Below, piece after piece: positions 17,129-25,811 of a stretch of DNA of 64,000 bases. Made by a program: the position numbers and the translations under genes. The first letter of the stretch is position 1. Every line of letters starts with the position of its first letter. Source of the stretch: Acidobacteriota bacterium (GTDB lineage: Bacteria; Acidobacteriota; UBA6911; RPQK01; JAJDTT01); NCBI GenBank assembly GCA_028874215.1, contig JAPPLF010000061.1:62001-126000 (forward strand), given 5' to 3'. The notes below the pieces were generated by a model. The model made no database searches. It was not told where the DNA came from and saw only the letters and a list, made by a program, of their open reading frames with translations.

Positions 17129-18106
17129 TCACTGACTGAACTCGACGAAGATCCTTCCTGCAACCCGCCGGGTGAACATCCGGACTTCGTGCGCCCCGTC
17201 CTCATCGCGGCCGTCCGACTGGTAGTACAGGACGTAGCGGCTCTTCATCTCCTCGATGATGTCCCGGTAGATCTGTCTCAGATCGAGGAAGGCGTCCGAG
17301 AAGATGGTCCGTCCTCCATAGCGCCGAGTCTGGTCCAGAAACCGGTTCTGGGACACGACGAACCGGTGAAAGGCGCGGCTGATGTTGCTCCGGACCGGCG
17401 CCTCCCGGTCCCCCAGTTCCCGGCGATAGTTCTGGATGAACTGGTTGGTGTAGATGATGGGGTAGACGGTGATTCCCTCTTGCCGCGAGATTCGGATCAT
17501 CTCGCGGAAACTGGACCGGCTGGCGGTGTCGATTCCATCGCTGATCAGGACGACCACCTTCTTGCCCGATCGCGAACTGAGGACATTTCGGCAGACCCAG
17601 ATCACCGAATCGTAGAGAGCCGTCTTGCCGTCGCTGGAGACACGCGCCATCAGCGACCGGATATCCTGCGGCCTCTCGTCCCAGTCCAGGATCAACTCCG
17701 GAGTCCGGGAGAACCGGACGACGGCTGCGCTCTCGTTCTCCAACCCGCGGAAAAAGTCGATGGCCGTCTCCACGGCATTCTTCAGCAGATCCTGGAGGCT
17801 CCAACTGGTATCCACCATGACCGCCACGTTGATGGGAACCTCCTGCTCTTCCAGCAGGGTGACGTTCTGGGGCCGGCCGTTTTCCATCACGACAAAGTCG
17901 TCTTTGGAAAGATTGCGGATCAGGTGACCACGGTCGTCGCGAACCAGGAAGGTGACCCGGATGTGCTCCACCGCCATCTCGACTTCGACTCTCGAGGTGC
18001 CGGCGCCGTCAACTTTTTCTTTCGGAGCGGCATCTTGCGCTGTAGCGGGGAAAGGAACACTCAGAGCCAAAAGACTGGTCAAGATCCAGGGGGTGCGCCT
18101 GAGCAT
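17129..18106 (-). CDS. VWFA-related Acidobacterial-type secreted protein
   Basis: 325 aa with a signal peptide (cleavage after FPATAQ). A von Willebrand factor A fold is clear: MVDTSWSLQDLL gives the MIDAS D-x-S-x-S, and LISDGIDTAS provides the later Asp. Before it sits the small beta-domain VRDDRGHLIRNLSKDDFVVMENGRPQ. This combination defines the VWFA-related family that is expanded in Acidobacteria, which is one reason for the taxonomic guess. Role unknown, probably protein-protein contacts in the periplasm. The ATG at 18106 has GAGG 7 nt upstream. Confidence 0.9.
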   Translation of the reverse strand: MLRRTPWILTSLLALSVPFPATAQDAAPKEKVDGAGTSRVEVEMAVEHIRVTFLVRDDRGHLIRNLSKDDFVVMENGRPQNVTLLEEQEVPINVAVMVDTSWSLQDLLKNAVETAIDFFRGLENESAAVVRFSRTPELILDWDERPQDIRSLMARVSSDGKTALYDSVIWVCRNVLSSRSGKKVVVLISDGIDTASRSSFREMIRISRQEGITVYPIIYTNQFIQNYRRELGDREAPVRSNISRAFHRFVVSQNRFLDQTRRYGGRTIFSDAFLDLRQIYRDIIEEMKSRYVLYYQSDGRDEDGAHEVRMFTRRVAGRIFVEFSQ

Positions 18107-18190
18107 TGGGAAACCTCAAGATAGCCTACCAGCGGTTCAAATGCGAACCGAAAACCGGTGGCCGCGGCCCCGGCCCGGGTGCGGCGTGGG

Positions 18191-18211
18191 AGTTTCACCA
18201 CGGACTGGTAA
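18191..18211. repeat. R2 element, single arm, copy A
   Basis: TTTCACCACGGACTGGTAA-type arm between the VWFA gene and the following ORF. It shares the core CCACGGACTG with three other intergenic copies in this window. A weakly similar inverted arm (CTACCAGCGG near 18124) may pair with it, but the match is poor. Confidence 0.55.
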
Positions 18212-18244
18212 GCTATCCAGGTCAACGGGAGCAAGTCACCCGCC

Positions 18245-18805
18245 GTGAAATACGCCAATCAGATCAACACCGCCCTGGTCGCCGCTTCGGCCCTGTTCGT
18301 CGTCTACATTCTGACTCAGACCTATTGGAGCACCGATCCGGCCGAGGAGATCGCGCGTCCCATCCGCCAGGAGGGAAGCCCGGGCGAGAGCCTCTCGCCC
18401 GAGGTGTCGATGCCGGGCCCGGAACGCCGGAGTCCGGCGCCCGGAAGGCTTCCTCGGCCCGGATCGGAGACGGCCCCGGTCGAGTCGCCGGCCACGAGTT
18501 CGACCACGCCGCCGCCGGCCGCGGTCGTTGGAAGTCCGGTCCGGCGGCTGGGAGGCCGGCCCCAGACGGCGGCGCCTCGCGGATTGACGCCAACTCCATC
18601 CCGGACGACGCCGTTGAGCCGGTCCCCGGCTTCGCGGACGTCCCGGGTTCCTCCCGTCACGCCTCCCTCCGGCAGTCGTCCGGCTCGACCCTTGATGCGG
18701 CCTCCCCGGAATATCGTCCCCGAAGAGAAACGGCAGACCGGCGACCCGGCGCCCACCCCGCCCGTGCGATCATCCGCCCCGGAGCAACGCCTGCCTGGTC
18801 CATAA
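18245..18805 (+). CDS. Proline/serine/arginine-rich protein with one membrane anchor
   Basis: 186 aa from a GTG at 18245. Residues 8-27 form one hydrophobic segment (ALVAASALFVVYILTQTYW). The remaining 155 residues are low-complexity, rich in P, S, R and T, and likely disordered. Codon use matches neighbouring genes, which argues that it is real, but the ribosome site is weak (GGGAG 14 nt away). Its stop codon at 18803-18805 lies within the left arm of the R2 element, so the repeat may have trimmed or supplied the end of the gene. No function is assigned. Confidence 0.5.
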   Translation: MKYANQINTALVAASALFVVYILTQTYWSTDPAEEIARPIRQEGSPGESLSPEVSMPGPERRSPAPGRLPRPGSETAPVESPATSSTTPPPAAVVGSPVRRLGGRPQTAAPRGLTPTPSRTTPLSRSPASRTSRVPPVTPPSGSRPARPLMRPPRNIVPEEKRQTGDPAPTPPVRSSAPEQRLPGP

Positions 18806-18966
18806 CAGCCCGTGGCAAAAGTCGTCACGGCATTCGACCGTCCCTGCACAGGCGCGGACTGCGTTGCGATTCGGGCACATACTCCCGGTATGCGCGCCGT
18901 AAGCGCCTTGTCCGGCGGGCGCAGGAACGGTCTCGGTGCTCGCGGGACTTTCACCACGGACTGTCA
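18803..18966. repeat. R2 element, complete inverted-repeat copy B (164 bp)
   Basis: Left arm 18803-18823 (TAACAGCCCGTGGCAAAAGTC) and right arm 18946-18966 are inverted copies matching at 17 of 21 positions. The interior has a further palindrome CATACTCCCGGTATG and no ORF of note. The arm sequence recurs at 40743-40813 as an inverted pair and at 32271-32302 and 18191-18211 as single arms. This fits a REP/MITE-like non-autonomous element. There is no transposase in view. Confidence 0.7.
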
Positions 18967-18998
18967 ACCCGCATTTCTCACTGGGAGGCCATCTCGAT

Positions 18999-20348
18999 TC
19001 AGCCTTGCCGGAGGGCCTGGACCGGATCGACCCGGCTGGCGCGATTGGCCGGGATGACTCCCGAAAGCAGGCTCAAGCCCACCGCAAAACCGATGGCGCC
19101 CGCAACCAGCCAAAGTGGATAGGCGAAGAGGTCGGGGGGATTCAGAATTTCGTGACTCTGGAAGTAGCGGTCGATGAACACCGTCGCGATTCGAGTCAGT
19201 GTCCAGCCCGCGAGGAGGCCCACAACGCCGCCTGAAAACCCGATCAGACCCGCCTCCGCCAGGAAAATGCGGCGCACGTCCCGGTCGGTTCCTCCGATGG
19301 CCTTCATGATTCCGATGACTTGGCGGCGCTCCATGACCGAAATGATCAGGACGTTGGCAATGCCCAAGGAAGCCACGAGCATGGCGATTCCGCCCAGGAC
19401 GCCAAGGACCACCTCCAGCACCAGAAAGGCCTCCTGGATTCGTTTCATCTGGTCGACGATGGCGAACGTCGCCGCTCCCCACGACCGGACTTCCTCCCGA
19501 ACCCGCTCCAGACTCACCAGATCCGCCACTCGCACGTCGACGCTGTCGTATTCCCGTCCCCGCCCTTCTTCCAAAGAGGTCAGACCGGACAGGGAAGCCA
19601 TCCCGCTCGCATTCTCCTTCCAGAGCCGGCGTGCCTCGTCCAGGGGGACGACCACACCCCGGAAAAACGGATTGGTCTGATTGGGGAGGAGGCGCGGCAG
19701 GACGCCGACGACCTGAAAGTCGAGTCGAACCGTCTCGAACGGGAGGTCCCCCTCGGTGACCTCCGGCTTGAGACGATCGGTCAGGAGCTGGATGGTCTCC
19801 CCCACCGCCTGTCCTGGGGGCTCGAAGCCCAGCCTGCGGGCCACCCGGCCGGTGAGGACGATCTCGGCGCCGTTGGTGCCGGAGAGAAACCGGCCGTCAG
19901 TAATCTTGGAATAGGGCGACAGGGGGGCCACGTGTGGACCGGCGCCGCGAACCCGGGTCAGGTGAACCTTGTCCCCGTGTTCCAGACGAGCCGCGAAGCG
20001 TATGTCCGGTTGGACGCTCACGACGCCATCCAGGGCGGCGACTTTCCGGACCAGGTCCTCGTCCAGAACCGGGCGGGCGCGGGAGCCGCCCGTACTCGGA
20101 TCCGGATCGGGATCGCGAAATCGCCGGAAACTCTGGGCCCGGCCGGGCCCCAGGATCTGGAAGGAGGTGAAGACCTCCCGAACCTCCAGGTTCTCGACCG
20201 TCTGCTGGCGCAGCCCGGCCCCGAAACTCACCAGGGCCACCAGGGTGGAGATGGCGATCAGAACTCCCAGACAGGTCAGAACGAAGCGGAGGCGCGCCTG
20301 CCCGATGTTGCGCCACGCCATCTGCAAGACGTCTCTCCAGGGCATCAT
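18999..20348 (-). CDS. ABC transporter permease, MacB/FtsX type
   Basis: 449 aa inner-membrane permease with the MacB topology: TM1 near residues 16-42, a large periplasmic domain (about 45-300), then three TM segments in the FtsX region (IANVLIISVMERRQVIGIMKAIGG is the conserved cytoplasmic coupling loop). It ends NRASRVDPVQALRQG, the usual family C-terminus. The ATG at 20348 overlaps the stop of the ATPase gene (ATGA) and sits beside GGGAGAAGG, so the two are translationally coupled. Probably exports or extracts a lipid, lipoprotein or peptide substrate. Confidence 0.92.
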   Translation of the reverse strand: MMPWRDVLQMAWRNIGQARLRFVLTCLGVLIAISTLVALVSFGAGLRQQTVENLEVREVFTSFQILGPGRAQSFRRFRDPDPDPSTGGSRARPVLDEDLVRKVAALDGVVSVQPDIRFAARLEHGDKVHLTRVRGAGPHVAPLSPYSKITDGRFLSGTNGAEIVLTGRVARRLGFEPPGQAVGETIQLLTDRLKPEVTEGDLPFETVRLDFQVVGVLPRLLPNQTNPFFRGVVVPLDEARRLWKENASGMASLSGLTSLEEGRGREYDSVDVRVADLVSLERVREEVRSWGAATFAIVDQMKRIQEAFLVLEVVLGVLGGIAMLVASLGIANVLIISVMERRQVIGIMKAIGGTDRDVRRIFLAEAGLIGFSGGVVGLLAGWTLTRIATVFIDRYFQSHEILNPPDLFAYPLWLVAGAIGFAVGLSLLSGVIPANRASRVDPVQALRQG

Positions 20349-21070
20349 CCTTCTCCCGGGTTTCCGTTGCCGGCGGCGTGGCTCGACCCCGGCCGTTCCT
20401 CCCGAAACAGGCGGCCGTCCCTCAACTCGATCACGCGGTCCAGGCACTCCATCCAGAGGTCCTGCTCGTGCGTCACGCAGATCACGGTGCGTCCCTCCTG
20501 GTGGAGCCGCTTGAAGATCTCCAGGATCTCGCTGCCGGTGGCGCTGTCCAGGTTGCCGGTGGGCTCGTCGGCGAGCAGAAACTGGGGGTCGTTGGCAAGA
20601 GAACGGGCGATGGAAACCCGTTGCTGCTCGCCGCCGGAGAGCTGGGAGGGAACGTGGTCCAGCCGGTGGGAGAGTCCCACGTTACCCAGCAGTGACTTGG
20701 CCTTATCCGAACGCGCGCCGGGGGCCAGTCCGGTGAACGCCATGGGAAGTTCCACGTTCTGGAGAGCGGTCAGGGTCGGAACCAGGTGAAAGAACTGAAA
20801 CACCATTCCCACGGTGTGCTGGCGATGATGAGCCAATTGGCCGGGACTCATTTGCGCAAGGTCCCGGTCGCCGATCCAGAGCGAGCCGGAGCTGGGGCGG
20901 TCCAGGCCGGCCAGCAGGTTGAGCAGGGTCGACTTCCCGGAACCGGAGCGGCCGACCACCCCCAGAAACTCGCCCGGCACGACCTCCAACGAGATTCCGT
21001 CCAGGGCCCGGACCACCCGCTCTCCCATGGGGTAGTCCTTGGTGAGGTTCTCGACTCTCAATGACTCCAC
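20345..21070 (-). CDS. ABC transporter ATP-binding protein, MacB/LolD type
   Basis: About 241 aa ATPase partner of the FtsX-type permease. Walker A is GRSGSGKST, the signature is LSGGEQQR, Walker B leads into LLADEPTGNLDS and the H-loop is CVTHEQD. No ATG exists in a suitable place. GTG at 21070 gives VESLRVENLTKDY, while TTG at 21061 has GTGGAG four bases upstream and is also plausible. It begins a two-gene operon divergent from the esterase gene, with a 136-bp spacer that probably holds both promoters. Confidence 0.9.
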   Translation of the reverse strand: MESLRVENLTKDYPMGERVVRALDGISLEVVPGEFLGVVGRSGSGKSTLLNLLAGLDRPSSGSLWIGDRDLAQMSPGQLAHHRQHTVGMVFQFFHLVPTLTALQNVELPMAFTGLAPGARSDKAKSLLGNVGLSHRLDHVPSQLSGGEQQRVSIARSLANDPQFLLADEPTGNLDSATGSEILEIFKRLHQEGRTVICVTHEQDLWMECLDRVIELRDGRLFREERPGSSHAAGNGNPGEG

Positions 21071-21206
21071 GACGCGCGTATTGTGACCGATTTTGGTTTT
21101 TGGTGCCCGAAGATTCGTCCCGGACAATCCGGCTGAGTCGGAGCAGGCCCGGCTTCCCGGCCGCGTGCTTGCAAGATCCCCGCCGGTGGTCCAGCATCGT
21201 ATCCCC

Positions 21207-22067
21207 ATGAAGCATGCTTGTGCCGCGCTGTCGCTCTGGGCGGCGATCGCCTTCGTTTTCCCATCCGGGACGGATCAACCCCGGGAGTTGAGGAACCTCG
21301 CCTACTACGAAGGGCCGGGCGCGCACCCCCGCAAGCACCTTTTGAACCTCTTCCTGCCGTCCGCAAGCGCGGGTCATCCGGTTTTGGTGTTCGTCCACGG
21401 CGGTTCCTGGAAACGGGGCGACAAGGACGCCTACGGGGGGGCCTACGGCGCCATGGGCCGGAGCCTGGCCGCCGAGGGACTCGCCGTCGCGGTGATCAAC
21501 TACCGCCTCACGCCGGAGGTGCGCCACCCCGAGCACGCCCGGGACGTGGCGCGAGCCGTCAGTTGGGTCCACAGAAACGCCTCACTGTACGGATGGAACG
21601 CCCGCAAGATCGTTCTCGTGGGGCACTCGGCCGGCGCGCACCTCTGCTCCCTGACCGCGCTGGACGCTATGTATCTGAAGGAGCACGGACTGACCCCGGA
21701 CATCATCGGCGGAGTGGTGGGCGTCAGCGGCATTTACGATCTGACCCGGCTCGGCGTGACCGGGCAGCTCCTGTTCCAGGATGTCTTCGGAGTCCGGGAC
21801 GAGCAGCTCCAGTCCGCTTCTCCGGCCCTCCGCGTGCAGGGCAAACCGGCGCCTTTCCTCCTGCTCTATGCCGACAGGGACTTGCCCACGTTCGACTATC
21901 AAACCCGGCGTCTCGAGGGCGCCCTCGGCGACGCGGGAGGAACGGTTCGGAGCGTGGAGATACCGGACCGCAACCACGGGAACATCATCGCCGGACTGGG
22001 TCGCAAGGGCGATCCGGTCCGGGATGAAGTCCTCCGCTTCCTGAAGGAACTCTTCCCTTCCGGATAG
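21207..22067 (+). CDS. Secreted alpha/beta hydrolase (esterase/lipase-like)
   Basis: 286 aa with a signal peptide (residues 1-24). The alpha/beta-hydrolase fold shows the oxyanion segment VFVHGGSWKRGD, the nucleophile elbow GHSAG, an Asp in YADRDLPTF and a His in RNHGNI. It resembles the BD-FAE/carboxylesterase group of small secreted esterases. Substrate unknown. No ribosome site is visible before the ATG at 21207. It lies 11 bp before an unknown gene with which it is likely co-transcribed. Confidence 0.87.
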   Translation: MKHACAALSLWAAIAFVFPSGTDQPRELRNLAYYEGPGAHPRKHLLNLFLPSASAGHPVLVFVHGGSWKRGDKDAYGGAYGAMGRSLAAEGLAVAVINYRLTPEVRHPEHARDVARAVSWVHRNASLYGWNARKIVLVGHSAGAHLCSLTALDAMYLKEHGLTPDIIGGVVGVSGIYDLTRLGVTGQLLFQDVFGVRDEQLQSASPALRVQGKPAPFLLLYADRDLPTFDYQTRRLEGALGDAGGTVRSVEIPDRNHGNIIAGLGRKGDPVRDEVLRFLKELFPSG

Positions 22068-22078
22068 CCGCCGGCACC

Positions 22079-22672
22079 ATGGCCGCAAAAAATCCGATCG
22101 TGCCCGGCCGCCTCCTCTGGTCGGGAGAACACTGGATCTGCTTCCTGCGTGCGCCCGGAACCTGCAAGGACAAGGCTCGAGTGAGCCTCTACCGGTCCCA
22201 CTACAGCCCCGCAGGCGAGGGGCACGTGGCGTTCGTGGCCGTTCCCGGCCGGTTCCAGGCTGTCCTGACTGACAACCCTGCCTTTCTGGAGTTCGTCCGG
22301 GAGACCATGTTTCGAGGGAAGGCGCCGCCCTTCGCCCCCTGCCTTCCGGTCGTGGATGCCGTTTTTCGCCGGGGCGGCGAATTGAGCGAGTCGCCGTCAT
22401 GGAATTTGGAGACTCGCGACCATCATCTGAGCGTGACCTGGACCCGGCTGGAGCCTCCCGCGGTGGCTTATCGGGATGATCCGGAACTCCAGAGCCGGAG
22501 ACCCGTCTTTACGGTTCTCTTCTTTTGCCGGGGCGCGTGCGTCCTGCTGGATGGACGCCGCGTTGACGGAGCCCCCTACCCGCGAAGCATCTGGCGGGAA
22601 GCGCTGGGAGGCGGAGACCGGAGTTCCTGCGTCTTCGCCATCGCCGAAACCATGATCCGGCCCCCCGATTGA
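22079..22672 (+). CDS. Protein of unknown function
   Basis: 197 aa, no signal peptide or membrane segment. The start MAAKNPIVPGRLLWSGEHWICFLRA lies 11 bp after the esterase stop, so the two probably form an operon. A mostly beta pattern is visible (HVAFVAVPGRFQAVLTD, HHLSVTWTRLEPPAVAYR, FTVLFFCRGACVLLDGRR). Five cysteines are scattered. I recognise no family or catalytic motif. Confidence 0.7.
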   Translation: MAAKNPIVPGRLLWSGEHWICFLRAPGTCKDKARVSLYRSHYSPAGEGHVAFVAVPGRFQAVLTDNPAFLEFVRETMFRGKAPPFAPCLPVVDAVFRRGGELSESPSWNLETRDHHLSVTWTRLEPPAVAYRDDPELQSRRPVFTVLFFCRGACVLLDGRRVDGAPYPRSIWREALGGGDRSSCVFAIAETMIRPPD

Positions 22673-22770
22673 ACGGATCGCCAGTTGTTCACGGACAATG
22701 AACCATTTCGATCCGGTGACGGTCTAAACCATTAAGAGCCCCATGGTATAGACTAACGGGAAACCTGATC

Positions 22771-23298
22771 ATGATACTTAGACTAGTCCTCATTGCCCTC
22801 TTTCTCCTCCACCCCCTGGCTGCCGAGAAGAAAGCCGACGCCGGGGCGTCCAAAGGGGCCGCAACCGTCGAAAAGACCGGACTCTTCAAGTTGCACGGGT
22901 TTTCTCTGGGAGCCGGAGCCAGCTACAGCCGGTTTCGCTATTACCCCCCGTTCGGTTACTTCCCCTACTACTCCTACTGGGGCAGGTACCCGTTCCACCA
23001 CTTGACCGGCGCCTGGGCCTATCCCGATTTCTACCATCCCGCTTACTTCGCGGGCTACGGACGAACCGCCCGGGGTGGCCGCATCAAGTTGAAGACGAAA
23101 CACAAGGAGGCGAGCGTCTACCTGGACGGCGCCTTCGCCGGCTTGGCCAAGGACCTCAAGGATATCTGGCTGGAACCGGGCGTCTACCAGTTGAAGGTGG
23201 AACCCGATCGGCTCGCGCCCTTCGAGATCCGGGTCTATGTGCTGACGGGCAAGACCGTACGGATTGAACCCAATTTCCAGGAAAGATCCCAGGAGTAG
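22771..23298 (+). CDS. Secreted PEGA-domain protein
   Basis: 175 aa with a signal peptide (cleavage near PLAAEKK). The middle (about residues 50-105) is dominated by Y, F, G and P, such as YYPPFGYFPYYSYWGRYPFHH, and suggests an exposed extended region. The C-terminal 70 residues are a PEGA-type beta-domain: IKLKTKHKEASVYLDGAFAG, then WLEPGVYQLKVE. It is the first of three genes in one direction. AGGAG of the next gene overlaps its end. Probably a cell-envelope protein. No enzymatic role is visible. Confidence 0.82.
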   Translation: MILRLVLIALFLLHPLAAEKKADAGASKGAATVEKTGLFKLHGFSLGAGASYSRFRYYPPFGYFPYYSYWGRYPFHHLTGAWAYPDFYHPAYFAGYGRTARGGRIKLKTKHKEASVYLDGAFAGLAKDLKDIWLEPGVYQLKVEPDRLAPFEIRVYVLTGKTVRIEPNFQERSQE

Positions 23299-23301
23299 AC
23301 T

Positions 23302-24057
23302 ATGAAGAAGTCGATTCAATTCCTTTCCGTTGCACTGCTCTCCGTAAACCTCGTCGTCCCCAATTCGACGGGCACTCGTCCGTTGAGCAATGTCAGGAAA
23401 TATCCCGTCTCCGTCGAGAAGGACGCCTACAGCCTGGGCGCCCGGCTGCTCAGCGAGAAGGAGGTCCTGCAGAACTTCGTCACTCCCCTGAAGGACCAAT
23501 ACGTCGTGGTGGAAGTGGGAATGTACCCCGGCATCAACGACATCGAGGTGGACAACAGGGACTTCGTACTCCGGATTGACGGTTTCGACCGGTCGTTCCG
23601 TCCCCAGGAGCCAAGCCGGATCGCCATCGGCCAGCAGCGGACGACGACCAAGCCCAAGAGGCAGGTCGGCATCGTCCCGTACGGCAACATCGAATACGAG
23701 AGGGGTCGAGGCCACTACCCCGATCACCGGCGTTTCCCCAGGCGCAGTGACCGGCGCGACGTCGACGACCCCGACTGGGATCGCCGCGATCGCGATCGGA
23801 ACCGCGGCTACGGCGGCCTCCGGACGGTCGTGGGGGTCGGCGTCGTGCTCGACCGTCAGCCCCAGCCCTCCAGCGACCAGGATCGGTACGTCATGGAGAC
23901 GGAACTGCACGACAAGAGTCTTCCTCAGGGGTTCGTGGGATCGCCGGTCGCCGGCCACCTCTACTTCGCAGTCGGGGAGTACAAGAAGAAGGCGAAGCAC
24001 CGGCTGGAATACCGCGGAAACGGGGAATCCGTCACCGTGGTCCTTCCCGCGAAATAG
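23302..24057 (+). CDS. Secreted protein of unknown family, paralog 1
   Basis: 251 aa with a signal peptide (MKKSIQFLSVALLSVNLVVP). Two conserved blocks are separated by an Arg/Asp-rich linker (RRSDRRDVDDPDWDRRDRDR, about residues 150-170). Block 1 holds LGARLLSEKEVLQNFVTPL and VVVEVGMYP. Block 2 holds LPQGFVGSPVAGHLYFAV and HRLEYRGNG. The pattern suggests a beta-sandwich with a flexible insert. The start follows AGGAG by six bases and lies 3 bp from the PEGA gene. The next gene is a tandem paralog. Confidence 0.78.
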   Translation: MKKSIQFLSVALLSVNLVVPNSTGTRPLSNVRKYPVSVEKDAYSLGARLLSEKEVLQNFVTPLKDQYVVVEVGMYPGINDIEVDNRDFVLRIDGFDRSFRPQEPSRIAIGQQRTTTKPKRQVGIVPYGNIEYERGRGHYPDHRRFPRRSDRRDVDDPDWDRRDRDRNRGYGGLRTVVGVGVVLDRQPQPSSDQDRYVMETELHDKSLPQGFVGSPVAGHLYFAVGEYKKKAKHRLEYRGNGESVTVVLPAK

Positions 24058-24101
24058 AACCAGCCTTTGCCGGTGTGGCCGACGACCTCAAGTGCATGAC
24101 C

Positions 24102-24809
24102 ATGAAACCGTTGATTCGATACCTTTCCGTTACTCTGCTCTGCGGCGTCTTCGGCTGGGCAAGCACGGACGGAACTCGTCCTCGGAGCACGGTCGACAAG
24201 TATCCCGCCGCCATTGAGAAGCAGGGTTACCGTCTGGGCGCCCGGCTGCTCAGCGAATTGGAAGTCCTGCAGGCCTTCGCGACTCCCCTGAAGGGGAAAT
24301 ACGCTGTCGTGGAAGTGGCTCTCTACCCCGGCAAGTCCGGCATTTCGGTGGACAACGGCGACTTCGTTCTGCAGGTTTCCGGCAAGAAGCAGGTCTTCCG
24401 CCCCCGGGAACCGGGGATGATCGCAGCCGGCATACAACGGAAAGCGTCGTCAACCAGGCGGACCGGTGTGGTTTCTTCGGGAACCATCGGATACGAATCG
24501 CGCCGGGAACGCTATCCGGAAGCCTATCCCGGCCGCCGGGGCCGCAATGACGACATCAGGTCCGGCGGCCCCCGCACCACGATCGGGATCGGAGTACTGC
24601 GCGACCGAACCCCCCGGCCCTCCACCGGCCGGGACCGGCAGGTCATGAAGACGGAGTTGGAGGACAAGGGCCTCCCCGAGGGCTTCACCGGGTCGCCGGT
24701 CGCCGGCTACCTCTACTTCGCAGTCGGCAAGTTCCGCAGGAAGGCGGAGCACCGGCTCGAATACCGTGGAAACGGCGAAGCCACCGTCCTGGTCCTTCCC
24801 GGGAAATAG
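24102..24809 (+). CDS. Secreted protein of unknown family, paralog 2
   Basis: 235 aa, a tandem copy of the preceding protein. Shared blocks are LGARLLSE-EVLQ-F-TPLK, VVEV-YPG, GFTGSPVAGYLYFAVG and HRLEYRGNGE, all in the same order. The Arg/Asp linker of paralog 1 is shorter here. The ATG at 24102 aligns with the start of paralog 1; ATG 24096 and an upstream codon at 24075 are less likely. The two copies are diverged well beyond a recent duplication, so both have probably been kept under selection. Confidence 0.76.
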   Translation: MKPLIRYLSVTLLCGVFGWASTDGTRPRSTVDKYPAAIEKQGYRLGARLLSELEVLQAFATPLKGKYAVVEVALYPGKSGISVDNGDFVLQVSGKKQVFRPREPGMIAAGIQRKASSTRRTGVVSSGTIGYESRRERYPEAYPGRRGRNDDIRSGGPRTTIGIGVLRDRTPRPSTGRDRQVMKTELEDKGLPEGFTGSPVAGYLYFAVGKFRRKAEHRLEYRGNGEATVLVLPGK

Positions 24810-24906
24810 AACGACCCGGCCGCTCGACAGTCCGGCGGCCCACTTGCGCCCAACGCGGGCGTCCCCTTCTCAAATTCATCTTCATACCGGATTTCGTTTT
24901 TCTTGC

Positions 24907-24915
24907 TGGTAGGAT
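24907..24915 (+). promoter_or_regulatory. Possible extended -10 next to the start of the PHP phosphatase gene
   Basis: TGG-TAGGAT at 24907-24915 resembles an extended -10 (TGnTATAAT) and ends 6 nt before the ATG at 24922. An AGGA lies in the same segment and could alternatively be a ribosome site, so the promoter reading is weak. Confidence 0.25.
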
Positions 24916-24921
24916 TGTGCA

Positions 24922-25806
24922 ATGGAATCCGTGCCCTGGAAGGTTTCCCTTCACGGCGGACACAGCGGCGCCTTCTGCGATCACGCCGAAGGGACCCTCC
25001 AGCAGATTCTGGAAGCCGCGGTGGCGCAGCAGATGTCGGTATTCGGGATCTCGGAGCACGCTCCCCGCCTGGGAGAACGCTTCCTCTATACCCGGGAAAT
25101 CGAATTGGGATGGGACGTCCCCAAGCTGGAACGGGACTTTCAAGCCTACCGATTGGCGCTGGACCCCCTGGTTCACGAGTTCAGTCCCCGTCTGCAGGTC
25201 CTGAGAGGTTTCGAAGCCGAGGTCGTCCCCAGCGCGACCTATGCCGACGTCATGCGCCGTTACCGGTCGGACATGGACTTCGACTACATGGTGGGTTCCG
25301 TCCACTTCGTGGGGGAAATCATTATCGACGGCGAGCCCGAAGACTTCGAACGCGCCCTGAACCGGGCCGGCGGGCTGGAAAACCTGGCGATCCGTTACTA
25401 CGAGGGAGTCGCTCGAATGGTCGAGGCACTCCGGCCCGAGGTGGTGGGGCATCTCGACCTGATTCGAAAGAACGGCCGGAACTACGGCCGGCTGGATACA
25501 CCGGCCATCCGGCGGTCGGCGCGCCAGGCTCTGGAGGTGATCCGGAGCCACGGCTGCATTCTGGATCTCAACACGGCCGGATACCGCAAGGGTTTGGGAT
25601 GCCCCTACCCCGAGCCCTGGTTGTTGCGGCAAGCCCATGAGATGGGCATCGGCGTCTGTTTCGGCGACGACAGTCACGGCCCCCACCAAGTGGGCGCCGG
25701 CATCGAGGAGGCCCGCCTCTACCTGCTGGACAACGGCGTTTCCGAGATCCGGACGCTGGCCAGGGAAGGGGACCGGGTGGTCCGCAGATCCATCCCGCTT
25801 CGCTGA
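24922..25806 (+). CDS. Histidinol-phosphatase, PHP (HisK) type
   Basis: 294 aa PHP-domain phosphoesterase, the HisK-type histidinol phosphate phosphatase of histidine synthesis. Metal-binding residues are visible in SLHGGHSGAFCDHAEGT (residues 9-25), the Glu of RGFEAEVVP, VGSVHFV, VVGHLDLI and the C-terminal GDDSHGPHQVG. Length is normal. The first His pair is H-G-G-H rather than the usual H-x-H, a small deviation. No other his genes are near, so another phosphatase role cannot be excluded. Confidence 0.85.
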   Translation: MESVPWKVSLHGGHSGAFCDHAEGTLQQILEAAVAQQMSVFGISEHAPRLGERFLYTREIELGWDVPKLERDFQAYRLALDPLVHEFSPRLQVLRGFEAEVVPSATYADVMRRYRSDMDFDYMVGSVHFVGEIIIDGEPEDFERALNRAGGLENLAIRYYEGVARMVEALRPEVVGHLDLIRKNGRNYGRLDTPAIRRSARQALEVIRSHGCILDLNTAGYRKGLGCPYPEPWLLRQAHEMGIGVCFGDDSHGPHQVGAGIEEARLYLLDNGVSEIRTLAREGDRVVRRSIPLR

Positions 25807-25811
25807 ATCCA

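Noticed and set aside
18106-19122. 338-codon plus-strand frame overlapping the Pro-rich protein
   Set aside because: It crosses repeat R2 and the end of the permease gene, and its composition is unlike a protein. The 18245 frame has a membrane anchor and fits better.
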